Source of the DNA: Cyprinodon diabolis
Taxonomy: Eukaryota; Chordata; Actinopteri; Cyprinodontiformes; Cyprinodontidae
DNA: 64,000 nucleotides
NCBI GenBank assembly: GCA_030533445.1
Contig: JARPUW010000503.1
Location: 62,001 to 126,000, forward strand
Direction of reading: 5' to 3'
Within the stretch, counting starts at the first letter, position 1; the number at the start of each line of letters is the position of its first letter. The notes under the pieces are model-generated. The model searched no databases, was not told the DNA's origin, and worked only from the letters and a program-made list of their open reading frames with translations. This document shows, in pieces, positions 35,538 to 48,124 of the stretch. The translations under genes were made by a program, and so were the position numbers.

Positions 35538-38500
35538 AATTCTCCCGTATACCCAAAACTTCGGCACGTAACTAGTCCCGCACGGTTTGGCGGATCGGGC
35601 CCAAAGTTGGCACACGCGTCGGGACCAATGGGGTGATGTGTGCTTGTATAAAACTTTCTCATTAGTCCGAAGGTTTGCGAATTATTAGCGAAAACGTCGC
35701 AAAAAAATCCCATAGGAAATGAATGGGGAGAGGAAAAAAAAAGCATAAAAAACAGCACTTCACTGTGTCGGCATACATTCACCTAGAAAAACAGTTTGAA
35801 GCTCAGTTTGTAGATAAATCCTTCGTCTATTTAAAACTGAAGACGGTATGTTGATAACTGCTACGGTTTTTGTATAATCAGACCTCAAGCGCCACAAAGT
35901 TTTAGCAAAATCCAGCCTGCTAGAGTGGAGCAACTGAAAAGCTAGAGTGTGAGGCAGGCGTTTTTTAAACACAAAAAAACATTTTAAACTCGCCCTCACG
36001 GCCACATATTTATAGCTAGAGTCACCATTTTTGGTCAGTTTGTAGACTGAAATCTCTGGACCCACACAATATCTTCGGAATTACGGTAGGATTAATACTT
36101 TTCCTTAAAAACCCTCCAGACCGACCTAAAGTCGATGAAAATCAGAGCCGTTTTTCATTGGTTTTGGAGCAGAAGAGGGGAGAAAAACGAATCAGACTAT
36201 GTGTTTTAAACTCGTCATAAATATTTTTCTGAATGACACACATACACCAAAGTTGGCATAGTTGGAGTCGAAGGATGGCTGACGCTCACGGTGAAAAAAT
36301 ATTTTGAATAACTCATACGGTTTTTGCTCAGCAGTCGTTTGTTCGGAGGACATTTTAAGCAGCTGAAAGCTGGGGGAGAGTGTCCTGCTGCAGCTAGCTC
36401 AATTAGAAGATCAGGTGTGACAAAACGTTTTTTCTTTTTCTTTCTCTTCCCATTCAGGTTGTAGATGACCTACAGCCATGAAAGTTACTCCAATTGAAGA
36501 CAAGATATAGCTGTCGCTTAGATAAAAATAATTTTTCAGATACCTTTTACGGTTTTTACTCAGCAGTCGTTTGTTCGGAGGGGTGCTTTAGCAGCTAAAA
36601 GGTGAGTGAGAGTGAGGTCCTGCAGTTCAAACAAAGGGAGGAGCAGGTGGGCCAACCATTTTGTTTGTGCTTCGTTTTGGGTTGTGAAAGACCTACAGAC
36701 ATGAAGGTTACCCCAGTCTGAGACAAAGGATAGATGTTGCTTTCACTGAAAGAATTTTTCAGATATCTTTTACGGTTTTTGCTCAGCAGTCGTTTGTTCG
36801 GAGGGTAAGCACCTGGAAGCTAGCTGACAGTTAGCTTCTGCAGCAGCCTGCTAGAGTGCAGCTGCTGAAATCTTAGTGTGAGGCGGCCATTCTTTTAAGA
36901 TCAAACATCTTATTCTCGCCCTCACGGCCACATATTTGGAGCTACAGTCACCATTTTTGGTCAGTTTGTAGACTGAAACCTCTGGACTCACACAATGTCT
37001 TCGGAATTACGGTAGGATTAATACTTTTCCTTAAAAACCGTCCAGACCAACCTAAAGTCGATGAGAGTTTCAGCCTTTCTCTATTCTTTTTGAGCTGAAG
37101 ATGGGAGAGAAACGAATCAGACTATGTGTTTTCAACTCGTCATAAATATTTTTCTGAATGACACACATACACCAAAGTTGGTATAGTTGGAGTCGAAGGA
37201 TTGCTGATGCTCATGGTGAAAATGTTTTTTGAATAACTCATACGGTTTTTGATCAGTAGTCGTTTGTTCGGTGCCGTTCTTCCCATACAAAAAAGCCTGG
37301 GAAGAAGAAACCAATAGTGAGTGCAGCTGTTGTCTGTGTCAGTGAGAGGCTCGTTAAGCGTTGTCAAGGTTACCAAGCTTCAAACAGATTTTACCTCTGC
37401 TGTTTTAAACAGCACATATTAATCTAATGGAGGGTGAAAGGACTGATTTAACATTGGGAAATGGATACTATATGACTGCTGTCCATGACACTTCCCTTGC
37501 CACTCAGCACTGATAGACTTTCAAAATAAGACTCCAGGGACCCTACAAAATAAAAGCCTCTATATTTTTTACATATATTTATTGCCCTATATGGCTCAAC
37601 ATTATGACCCAAACTCAACCCCGTTTTAGAGAATAGACTCTAGGAGACTGTTTAAAACACACCCTGTAGCAAATTTCAAAATAAAAGCCTCCCATTTCCG
37701 CTTCATCTACTGCCCTAATAACATGGAAAAAGAGTGATTTAACGATTGGAAAGTAATCAACTATCATTGACGGGTCTGAACATTTTCTATAAACACAACT
37801 CTGTTGGACTTTCAAAATAAGACTCCAGGGACCCTACAAAATAAAAGCCTCTAGATTATACTAATGCATTAATTGATGCAAATGGCTCAACATTATGACC
37901 CAAACTCTTCCAGGTTGTTTTTATTAGACTCTAGTGACCTTTTCAAAACACACCCAGAGCAAATTTCACAATAAAAGTCTCCCATTTACTCTGTAATACA
38001 GCAACTATTCACCTAATAACATGGAAAACCAGTGATTTAACATTTGGAAATGGATTCTATATCACTGCTGGGCGTGACCCATCTTTTGATGCACATTCAT
38101 GATAGACTTTCAAAATAAGACTACAAGGACTCTACAGAATAAAAGCCTCTTCCTTATACACACTCATACATTCTGGCATATTGCTCATTGCCATTGGTGA
38201 TTTCATCACTGCAATGGCTCTTAGAAGGCGGGCGGAGCCCGCCAATGGTAACAGGCGGGCGGAGCCCGCCAAAGGTGATTACATCACTGCAATGGCTCTT
38301 AGCAGGCGGGCGGAGCCCGCCATTGGTGATTTCATCACTGCAATGGCATTGGTGATTTTTTTCTTCACTGAGATGGCTCCTAGCAGGCGGGCGAAGCCCG
38401 CCAACTGGGCTTTACCCACTGTGTTTCAATATGGACAACCCATATTACCCTTGTGCATCATACGCTGTGCACGTCTATTTCCCAGATTTCAGCACAAGTG

Positions 38501-38676
38501 GCACACAGCTCTCTTTGCCCATGAACTTGCCCTCTTTCCTTCCCTCAGCAGCCCTCAAAGGCGTAAGCAGTTGGTCTGGGGAGCCCCGACGTCACTTGCC
38601 AGGGCCGTATTGGCCCGGTTCCCCAGACGGGCAGTAGGTGGCCCCCCTCAAAATTTCTTTAGAAATTTTCTAGTTA
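35534..38676 (+). repeat. Unit 12 (long class with one D hairpin deleted)
   Basis: Length 3143 bp. D cluster at 38193-38402 lacks exactly 25 bp that include the whole fourth hairpin. It also has the single-C deletion ACACACCCAGAG near 37952. It shares GGATGGCTGACG, CATTCAGGTTG and AATAATTTTT with unit 6, plus private changes near 36360-36425. No F copy. Confidence 0.92.
38193..38402 (+). repeat. Block D with a precise 25-bp hairpin deletion (unit 12)
   Basis: CTGCAATGGC runs straight into ATTGGTGATTTTTTTC. The lost 25 bp comprise TCTTAGAA plus the complete fourth GC hairpin. The other four hairpins remain. Confidence 0.9.
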
Positions 38677-41600
38677 TTATAATTCTCCCGTATACCCAAA
38701 ACTTCGGCGCGTAACTAGTCCCGCACGGTTTGGCGGATCGGGCCCAAAGTTGGCACACGCGTCGGGACCAATGGGGTGATGTGTGCTTGTATAAAACTTT
38801 CTCATTAGTCCGAAGGTTTGCGAATTATTAGCGAAAACGTCGCAAAAAAATCCCATAGGAAATGAATGGGGAGAGGAAAAAAAAAGCATAAAAAACAGCA
38901 CTTCACTGTGTCGGCATACATTCACCTAGAAAAACAGTTTGAAGCTCAGTTTGTAGATAAATCCTTCGTCTATTTAAAACTGAAGACGGTATGTTGATAA
39001 CTGCTACGGTTTTTGTATAATCAGACCTCAAGCGCCACAAAGTTTTAGCAAAATCCAGCCTGCTAGAGTGGAGCAACTGAAAAGCTAGAGTGTGAGGCAG
39101 GCGTTTTTTAAACACAAAAAAACATTTTAAACTCGCCCTCACGGCCACATATTTATAGCTAGAGTCACCATTTTTGGTCAGTTTGTAGACTGAAATCTCT
39201 GGACCCACACAATATCTTCGGAATTACGGTAGGATTAATACTTTTCCTTAAAAACCCTCCAGACCGACCTAAAGTCGATGAAAATCAGAGCCGTTTTTCA
39301 TTGGTTTTGGAGCAGAAGAGGGGAGAAAAACGAATCCGACTATGTGTTTTAAACTTGTCATAAATATTTTTCTGAATGACACACATACACCAAAGTTGGC
39401 ATAGTTGGAGTCGAAGCATGACTGACGCTCACGGTGAAAAAATTTTTTGAATAACTCATACGGTTTTTGCTCAGCAGTCGTTTGTTCGGAGGACATTTTA
39501 AGCACCTGAAAGCTGAGTGACAGTGACCTGCTGCAGCTAGCTCAATTAGAAGCTTAGGTGTGATGAAACGTTTTTTCTTTTTCTTTCTCTTCCCGTTCAG
39601 TTTGTAGATGACCTACAGCCATGAAAGTTACTCCAATTGAAGACAAGATATAGCTGTCGCTTAGATAAAAAGAATTTTTCAGATACCTTTTACGGTTTTT
39701 ACTCAGCAGTCGTTTGTTCGGAGGGGTGCTTTAGCAGCTAAAAGGTGAGTGAGAGTGAGGTCCTGCAGTTCAAACAAAGGGAGGAGCAGGTGGGCCAACC
39801 ATTTTGTTTGTGCTTCGTTTTGGGTTGTGAAAGACCTACAGACATGAAGGTTACCCCAGTCTGAGACAAAGGATAGATGTTGCTTTCACTGAAAGAATTT
39901 TTCAGATATCTTTTACGGTTTTTGCTCAGCAGTCGTTTGTTCGGAGGGTAAGCACCTGGAAGCTAGCTGACAGTTAGCTTCTGCAGCAGCCTGCTAGAGT
40001 GCAGCTGCTGAAATCTTAGTGTGAGGCGGCCATTTTTTTAAGATCAAACATCTTATTCTCGCCCTCACGGCCACATATTTGGAGCTACAGTCACCATTTT
40101 TGGTCAGTTTGTAGACTGAAACCTCTGGACTCACACAATGTCTTCGGAATTACGGTAGGATTAATACTTTTCCTTAAAAACCCTCCAGACCAACCTAAAG
40201 TCGATGAGTTTCAGCCTTTCTCCATTCTTTTTGAGCTGAAGATGGGAGAGAAACGAATCAGACTATGTGTTTTCAAGTCGTCATAAATATTGTTCTGAAT
40301 GACACACATACACCAAAGTTGGTATAGTTGGAGTCGAAGGATTGCTGATGCTCATGGTGAAAATGTTTTTTGAATAACTCATACGGTTTTTGATCAGTAG
40401 TCGTTTGTTCGGTGCCGTTCTTCCTATACAAAAAAGCCTGGGAAGAAGAAACGAATAGTGAGTGCAGCTGTTGTCTGTGTCAGTGAGAGGCTCGTTAAGC
40501 GTTGTCAAGGTTACCAAGCTTCAAACAGATTTTACCTCTGCTGTTTTAAACAGCACATATTAATCTAATGGAGGGTGAAAGGACTGATTTAACATTGGGA
40601 AATGGATACTATATGACTGCTGTCCATGACACTTCCCTTGCCACTCAGCACTGATAGACTTTCAAAATAAGACTCCAGGGACCCTACAAAATAAAAGCCT
40701 CTATATTTTTTACATATATTTATTGCCCTATATGGCTCAACATTATGACCCAAACTCAACCCCGTTTTAGAGAATAGACTCTAGGAGACTGTTTAAAACA
40801 CACCCTATAGCAAATTTCAAAATAAAAGCCTCCCATTTCCGCTTCATCTACTGCCCTAATAACATGGAAAAAGAGTGATTTAACGATTGGAAAGTAATCA
40901 ACTATCATTGACGGGTCTGAACATTTTCTATAAACACAACTCTGTTGGACTTTCAAAATAAGACTCCAGCGACCCTACAAAATAAAAGCCTCTAGATTAT
41001 ACTAATGCATTAATTGATGCAAATGGCTCAACATTATGACCCAAACTCTTCCAGGTTGTTTTTATTAGACTCTAGTGACCTTTTCAAAACACACCCAGAG
41101 CAAATTTCACAATAAAAGTCTCCCATTTACTCTGTAATACAGCAACTATTCACCTAATAACATGGAAAACCAGTGATTTAACATTTGGAAATTGATTCTA
41201 TATAACTGCTGGGCATGACCCATCTTTAGATGCACTTCCATGATAGACTTTCAAAATAAGACTCCAGGGACTCTACAGAATAAAAGCCTCTTCCTTATAC
41301 ACACTCATACATTCTGGCATATTGCTCATTGCCATTTGTAATTTCATCACTGCAATGGCTCTTAGAAGGCGGGCGGAGCCCGCCATTGGTGATTTCATCA
41401 CTGCAATGGCTCTTAGAAGGCGGGCGGAGCCCGCCATTGGTGATTTCATCACTGCAATGGCTCTTAGCAGGCGGGCAGAGCCCGCCATTGGTGATTTTTT
41501 TCATCGCTGCAAGGGCTCCTAGCAGGCGGGCGGAGCCCCCCAACTGAGCTTTACCCACTGCGGTTCAATATAGACAACCCATATTACCCTTTTGCATCAT

Positions 41601-41815
41601 ACGCTGTGCACGTCTATTTCCCAGATTTCAGCACAAGTGGCACACAGCTCTCTTTGCCCATGACCTAGCCCGCTTTCCTTCCCTCAGCAGCCCTCAAAGG
41701 CGTAAGCAGTTGGTCTGGGGAGCCCCGACATCACTTGCCAGGGCCGTATTGGCCCTGTTCCCCAGACGGGCAGTAGGTGGCCCCCCTCAAAATTTCTTTA
41801 GAAATTTTCTAGTTA
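38677..41815 (+). repeat. Unit 13 (class R, subgroup 10/13)
   Basis: Length 3139 bp; D cluster at 41334-41541, last hairpin arm GCCCCCC as in unit 10; no F copy. It shares GAAGCATGACTG and CTTCCTATACAAAAAAG with unit 10 but has AATCCGAC where unit 10 has AATCAGAC. Near 41570, ATATGGACAACC has become ATATAGACAACC, which removes the start of the short frame in E. Confidence 0.91.
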
Positions 41816-44800
41816 TTATAATTCTCCCGTATACCCAAAACTTCGGCGCGTAACTAGTCCCGCACGGTTTGGCGGATCGGGCCCAAAGTTGGCACACGCG
41901 TCGGGACCAATGGGGTGATGTGTGCTTGTATAAAACTTTCTCATTAGTCCGAAGGTTTGCGAATTATTAGCGAAAACGTCGCAAAAAAATCCCATAGGAA
42001 ATGAATGGGGAGAGGAAAAAAAAAGCATAAAAAACAGCACTTCACTGTGTCGGCATACATTCACCTAGAAAAACAGTTTGAAGCTCAGTTTGTAGATAAA
42101 TCCTTCGTCTATTTAAAACTGAAGACGGTATGTTGATAACTGCTACGGTTTTTGTATAATCAGACCTCAAGCGCCACAAAGTTTTAGCAAAATCCAGCCT
42201 GCTAGAGTGGAGCAACTGAAAAGCTAGAGTGTGAGGCAGGCGTTTTTTAAACACAAAAAAACATTTTAAACTCGCCCTCACGGCCACATATTTATAGCTA
42301 GAGTCACCATTTTTGGTCAGTTTGTAGACTGAAATCTCTGGACCCACACAATATCTTCTGAATTACGGTAGGATTAATACTTTTCCTTAAAAACCCTCCA
42401 GACCGACCTAAAGTCGATGAAAATCAGAGCCGTTTTTCATTGGTTTTGGAGCAGAAGAGGGGAGAAAAACGAATCAGACTATGTGTTTTAAACTCGTCAT
42501 AAATATTTTTCTGAATGACACACATACACCAAAGTTGGCATAGTTGGAGTCGAAGGATGACTGACGCTCACGGTGAAAAAATTTTTTGAATAACTCATAC
42601 GGTTTTTGCTCAGCAGTCGTTTGTTCGGAGGACATTTTAAGCACCTGAAAGCTGAGTGACAGTGACCTGCTGCAGCTAGCTCAATTAGAAGCTTAGGTGT
42701 GATGAAACGTTTTTTCTTTTTCTTTCTCTTCCCATTCAGTTTGTAGATGACCTACAGCCATGAAAGTTACTCCAATTGAAGACAAGATATAGCTGTGGCT
42801 TAGATAAAAAGAATTTTTCAGATACCTTTTACGGTTTTTACTCAGCAGTCGTTTGTTCGGAGGGGTGCTTTAGCAGCTAAAAGGTGAGTGAGAGTGAGGT
42901 CCTGCAGTTCAAACAAAGGGAGGAGCAGGTGGGCCAACCATTTTGTTTGTGCTTCGTTTTGGGTTGTGAAAGACCTACAGACATGAAGGTTACCCCAGTC
43001 TGAGACAAAGGATAGATGTTGCTTTCACTGAAAGAATTTTTCAGATATCTTTTACGGTTTTTGCTCAGCAGTCGTTTGTTCGGAGGGTAAGCACCTGGAA
43101 GCTAGCTGACAGTTAGCTTCTGCAGCAGCCTGCTAGAGTGCAGCTGCTGAAATCTTAGTGTGAGGCGGCCATTTTTTTAAGATCAAACATCTTATTCTCG
43201 CCCTCACGGCCACATATTTGGAGCTACAGTCACCATTTTTGGTCAGTTTGTAGACTGAAACCTCTGGACTCACACAATGTCTTCGGAATTACGGTAGGAT
43301 TAATACTTTTCCTTAAAAACCCTCCAGACCAACCTAAAGTCGATGAGAGTTTCAGCCTTTCTCTATTCTTTTTGAGCTGAAGATGGGAGAGAAACGAATC
43401 ACACTATGTGTTTTCACTCGTCATAAATATTTTTCTGAATGACACACATACACCAAAGTTGGTATAGTTGGAGTCGAAGGATTGCTGATGCTCATGGTGA
43501 AAATGTTTTTTGAATAACTCATACGGTTTTTGATCAGTAGTCGTTTGTTCGGTGCCGTTCTTCCCATACAAAAAAGCCTGGGAAGAAGAAACCAATAGTG
43601 AGTGCAGCTGTTGTCTGTGTCAGTGAGAGGCTCGTTAAGCGTTGTCAAGGTTACCAAGCTTCAAACAGATTTTACCTCTGCTGTTTTAAACAGCACATAT
43701 TAATCTAATGGAGGGTGAAAGGACTGATTTAACATTGGGAAATGGATACTATATGACTGCTGTACATGACACTTCCCTTGCCACTCAGCACTGATAGACT
43801 TTCAAAATAAGACTCCAGGGACCCTACAAAATAAAAGCCTCTATATTTTTTACATATATTTATTGCCCTATATGGCTCAACATTATGACCCAAACTCAAC
43901 CCCGTTTTAGAGAATAGACTCTAGGAGACTGTTTAAAACACACCCTATAGCAAATTTCAAAATAAAAGCCTCCCATTTCCGCTTCATCTACTGCCCTAAT
44001 AACATGGAAAAAGAGTGATTTAACGATTGGAAAGTAATCAACTATCATTGACGGGTCTGAACATTTTCTATAAACACAACTCTGTTGGACTTTCAAAATA
44101 AGACTCCAGGGACCCTACAAAATAAAAGCCTCTAGATTATAGTAATGCATTAATTGATGCAAATGGCTCAACATTATGACCCAAACTCTTCCAGGTTGTT
44201 TTTATTAGACTCTAGTGACCTTTTCAAAACACACCCCAGAGCAAATTTCACAATAAAAGTCTCCCATTTACTCTGTAATACAGCAACTATTCACCTAATA
44301 ACATGGAAAACCAGTGATTTAACATTTGGAAATGGATTCTATATCACTGCTGGGCGTGACCCATCTTTTGATGCACATTCATGATAGACTTTCAAAATAA
44401 GACTACAAGGACTCTACAGAATAAAAGCCTCTTCCTTATACACACTCATACATTCTGGCATATTGCTCATTGCCATTGGTGATTTCATCACTGCAATGGC
44501 TCTTAGAAGGCGGGCGGAGCCCGCCAATGGTAACAGGCGGGCAGAGCCCGCCAAAGGTGATTACATCACTGCAATGGCTCTTAGCAGGCGGGCGGAGCCC
44601 GCCATTGGTGATTTCATCACTGCAATGGCTCTTAGAAGGCGGGCAGAGCCCGCCATTGGTGATTTTTTTCTTCACTGAGATGGCTCCTAGCAGGCGGGCG
44701 AAGCCCGCCAACTGGGCTTTACCCACTGTGTTTCAATATGGACAACCCATATTACCCTTGTGCATCATACGCTGTGCACGTCTATTTCCCAGATTTCAGC

Positions 44801-44983
44801 ACAAGTGGCACACAGCTCTCTTTGCCCATGAACTTGCCCTCTTTCCTTCCCTCAGCAGCCCTCAAAGGCGTAAGCAGTTGGTCTGGGGAGCCCCGACGTC
44901 ACTTGCCAGGGCCGTATTGGCCCGGTTCCCCAGACGGGCAGTAGGTGGCCCCCCTCAAAATTTCTTTAGAAATTTTCTAGTTA
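41816..44983 (+). repeat. Unit 14 (long class)
   Basis: Length 3168 bp; D cluster at 44475-44709; no F copy. It shares ATATCTTCTGAATT with units 16 and 17, GCTGTACATGAC with units 4 and 11, and ATTATAGTAATG with units 3, 4 and 11. Private changes include GAATCACACTATG and a one-base deletion (TTTTCACTCGTC) near 43415. Confidence 0.91.
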
Positions 44984-47900
44984 TTATAATTCTCCCGTAT
45001 ACCCAAAACTTCGGCGCGTAACTAGTCCCGCACGGTTTGGCGGATCGGGCCCAAAGTTGGCACACGCGTCGGGACCAATGGGGTGATGTGTGCTTGTATA
45101 AAACTTTCTCATTAGTCCGAAGGTTTGCGAATTATTAGCGAAAACGTCGCAAAAAAATCCCATAGGAAATGAATGGGGAGAGGAAAAAAAAAGCATAAAA
45201 AACAGCACTTCACTGTGTCGGCATACATTCACCTAGAAAAACAGTTTGAAGCTCAGTTTGTAGATAAATCCTTCGTCTATTTAAAACTGAAGACGGTATG
45301 TTGATAACTGCTACGGTTTTTGTATAATCAGACCTCAAGCGCCACAAAGTTTTAGCAAAATCCAGCCTGCTAGAGTGGAGCAACTGAAAAGCTAGAGTGT
45401 GAGGCAGGCGTTTTTTAAACACAAAAAAACATTTTAAACTCGCCCTCACGGCCACATATTTATAGCTAGAGTCACCATTTTTGGTCAGTTTGTAGACTGA
45501 AATCTCTGGACCCACACAATATCTTCGGAATTACGGTAGGATTAATACTTTTCCTTAAAAACCCTCCAGACCGACCTAAAGTCGATGAAAATCAGAGCCG
45601 TTTTTCATTGGTTTTGGAGCAGAAGAGGGGAGAAAAACGAATCCGACTATGTGTTTTAAACTCGTCATAAATATTTTTCTGAATGACACACATACACCAA
45701 AGTTGGCATAGTTGGAGTCGAAGGATGTCTGACGCTCACGGTGAAAAAATTTTTTGAATAACTCATACGGTTTTTGCTCAGCAGTCGTTTGTTCGGAGGA
45801 CATTTTAAGCACCTGAAAGCTGAGTGACAGTGACCTGCTGCAGCTAGCTCAATTAGAAGCTTAGGTGTGATGAAACGTTTTTTCTTTTTCTTTCTCTTCC
45901 CATTCAGTTTGTAGATGACCTACAGCCATGAAAGTTACTCCAATTGAAGACAAGATATAGCTGTCGCTTAGATAAAAAGAATTTTTCAGACACCTTTTAC
46001 GGTTTTTACTCAGCAGTCGTTTGTTCGGAGGGGTGCTTTAGCAGCTAAAAGGTGAGTGAGAGTGAGGTCCTGCAGTTCAAACAAAGGGAGGAGCAGGTGG
46101 GCCAACCATTTTGTTTGTGCTTCGTTTTGGGTTGTGAAAGACCTACAGACATGAAGGTTACCCCAGTCTGAGACAAAGGATAGATGTTGCTTTCACTGAA
46201 AGAATTTTTCAGATATCTTTTACGGTTTTTGCTCAGCAGTCGTTTGTTCGGAGGGTAAGCACCTGGAAGCTAGCTGACAGTTAGCTTCTGCAGCAGCCTG
46301 CTAGAGTGCAGCTGCTGAAATCTTAGTGTGAGGCGGCCATTTTTTTAAGATCAAACATCTTATTCTCGCCCTCACGGCCACATATTTGGAGCTACAGTCA
46401 CCATTTTTGGTCAGTTTGTAGACTGAAACCTCTGGACTCACACAATGTCTTCGGAATTACGGTAGGATTAATACTTTTCCTTAAAAACCCTCCAGACCAA
46501 CCTAAAGTCGATGAGAGTTTCAGCCTTTCTCTATTCTTTTTGAGCTGAAGATGGGAGAGAAACGAATCAGACTATGTGTTTTCAACTCGTTATAAATATT
46601 TTTCTGAATGACACACATACACCAAAGTTGGTATAGTGTGAGTCGAAGGATTGCTGATGCTCATGGTGAAAATGTTTTTTGAATAACTCATACGGTTTTT
46701 GATCAGTAGTCGTTTGTTCGGTGCCGTTCTTCCCATACAAAAAAGCCTGGGAAGAAGAAACCAATAGTGAGTGCAGCTGTTGTCTGTGTCAGTGAGAGGC
46801 TCGTTAAGCGTTGTCAAGGTTACCAAGCTTCAAACAGATTTTACCTCTGCTGTTTTAAACAGCACATATTAATCTAATGGAGGGTGAAAGGACTGATTTA
46901 ACATTGGGAAATGGATACTATATGACTGCTGTCCATGACACTTCCCTTGCCACTCAGCACTGATAGACTTTCAAAATAAGACTCCAGGGACCCTACAAAA
47001 TAAAAGCCTCTATATTTTTTACATATATTTATTGCCCTATATGGCTCAATATTATGACCCAAACTCAACCCCGTTTTAGAGAATAGACTCTAGGAGACTG
47101 TTTAAAACACACCCTATAGCAAATTTCAAAATAAAAGCCTCCCATTTCCGCTTCATCTACTGCCCTAATAACATGGAAAAAGAGTGATTTAACGATTGGA
47201 AAGTAATCAACTATCATTGACGGGTCTGAACATTTTCTATAAACACAACTCTGTTGGACTTTCAAAATAAGACTCCAGCGACCCTACAAAATAAAAGCCT
47301 CTAGATTATACTAATGCATTAATTGATGCAAATGGCTCAACATTATGACCCAAACTCTTCCAGGTTGTTTTTATTAGACTCTAGTGACCTTTTCAAAACA
47401 CACCCAGAGCAAATTTCACAATAAAAGTCTCCCATTTACTCTGTAATACAGCAACTATTCACCTAATAACATGGAAAACCAGTGATTTAACATTTGGAAA
47501 TTGATTCTATATAACTGCTGGGCATGACCCATCTTTAGATGCACTTCCATGATAGACTTTCAAAATAAGACTCCAGGGACTCTACAGAATAAAAGCCTCT
47601 TCCTTATACACACTCATACATTCTGGCATATTGCTCATTGCCATTTGTAATTTCATCACTGCAATGGCTCTTAGAAGGCGGGCGGAGCCCGCCATTGGTG
47701 ATTTCATCACTGCAATGGCTCTTAGAAGGCGGGCGGAGCCCGCCATTGGTGATTTCATCACTGCAATGGCTCTTAGCAGGCGGGCAGAGCCCGCCATTGG
47801 TGATTTTTTTCATCGCTGCAAGGGCTCCTAGCAGGCGGGCGGAGCCCACCAACTGAGCTTTACCCACTGTGTTTCAATATGGACAACCCATATTACCCTT

Positions 47901-48124
47901 TTGCATCATACGCTGTGCACGTCTATTTCCCAGATTTCAGCACAAGTGGCACACAGCTCTCTTTGCCCATGACCTAGCCCTCTTTCCTTCCCTCAGCAGC
48001 CCTCAAAGGCGTAAGCAGTTGGTCTGGGGAGCCCCGACATAACTTGCCAGGGCCGTATTGGCCCTGTTCCCCAGACGGGCAGTAGGTGGCCCCCCTCAAA
48101 ATTTCTTTAGAAATTTTCTAGTTA
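44984..48124 (+). repeat. Unit 15 (mosaic: long-class middle, class R end)
   Basis: Length 3141 bp; D cluster at 47643-47850 is class R; no F copy. The early B block carries GGATGTCTGACG and CAGACACC, shared with units 9 and 20. The second B duplicate has the long-class GATGAGAGTTTCAG and CTCGTTATAAAT rather than the class R form. The C monomers and most of E are class R, but CACTGTGTTTC near 47866 is long class. At least two switches between classes are visible. Confidence 0.9.
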
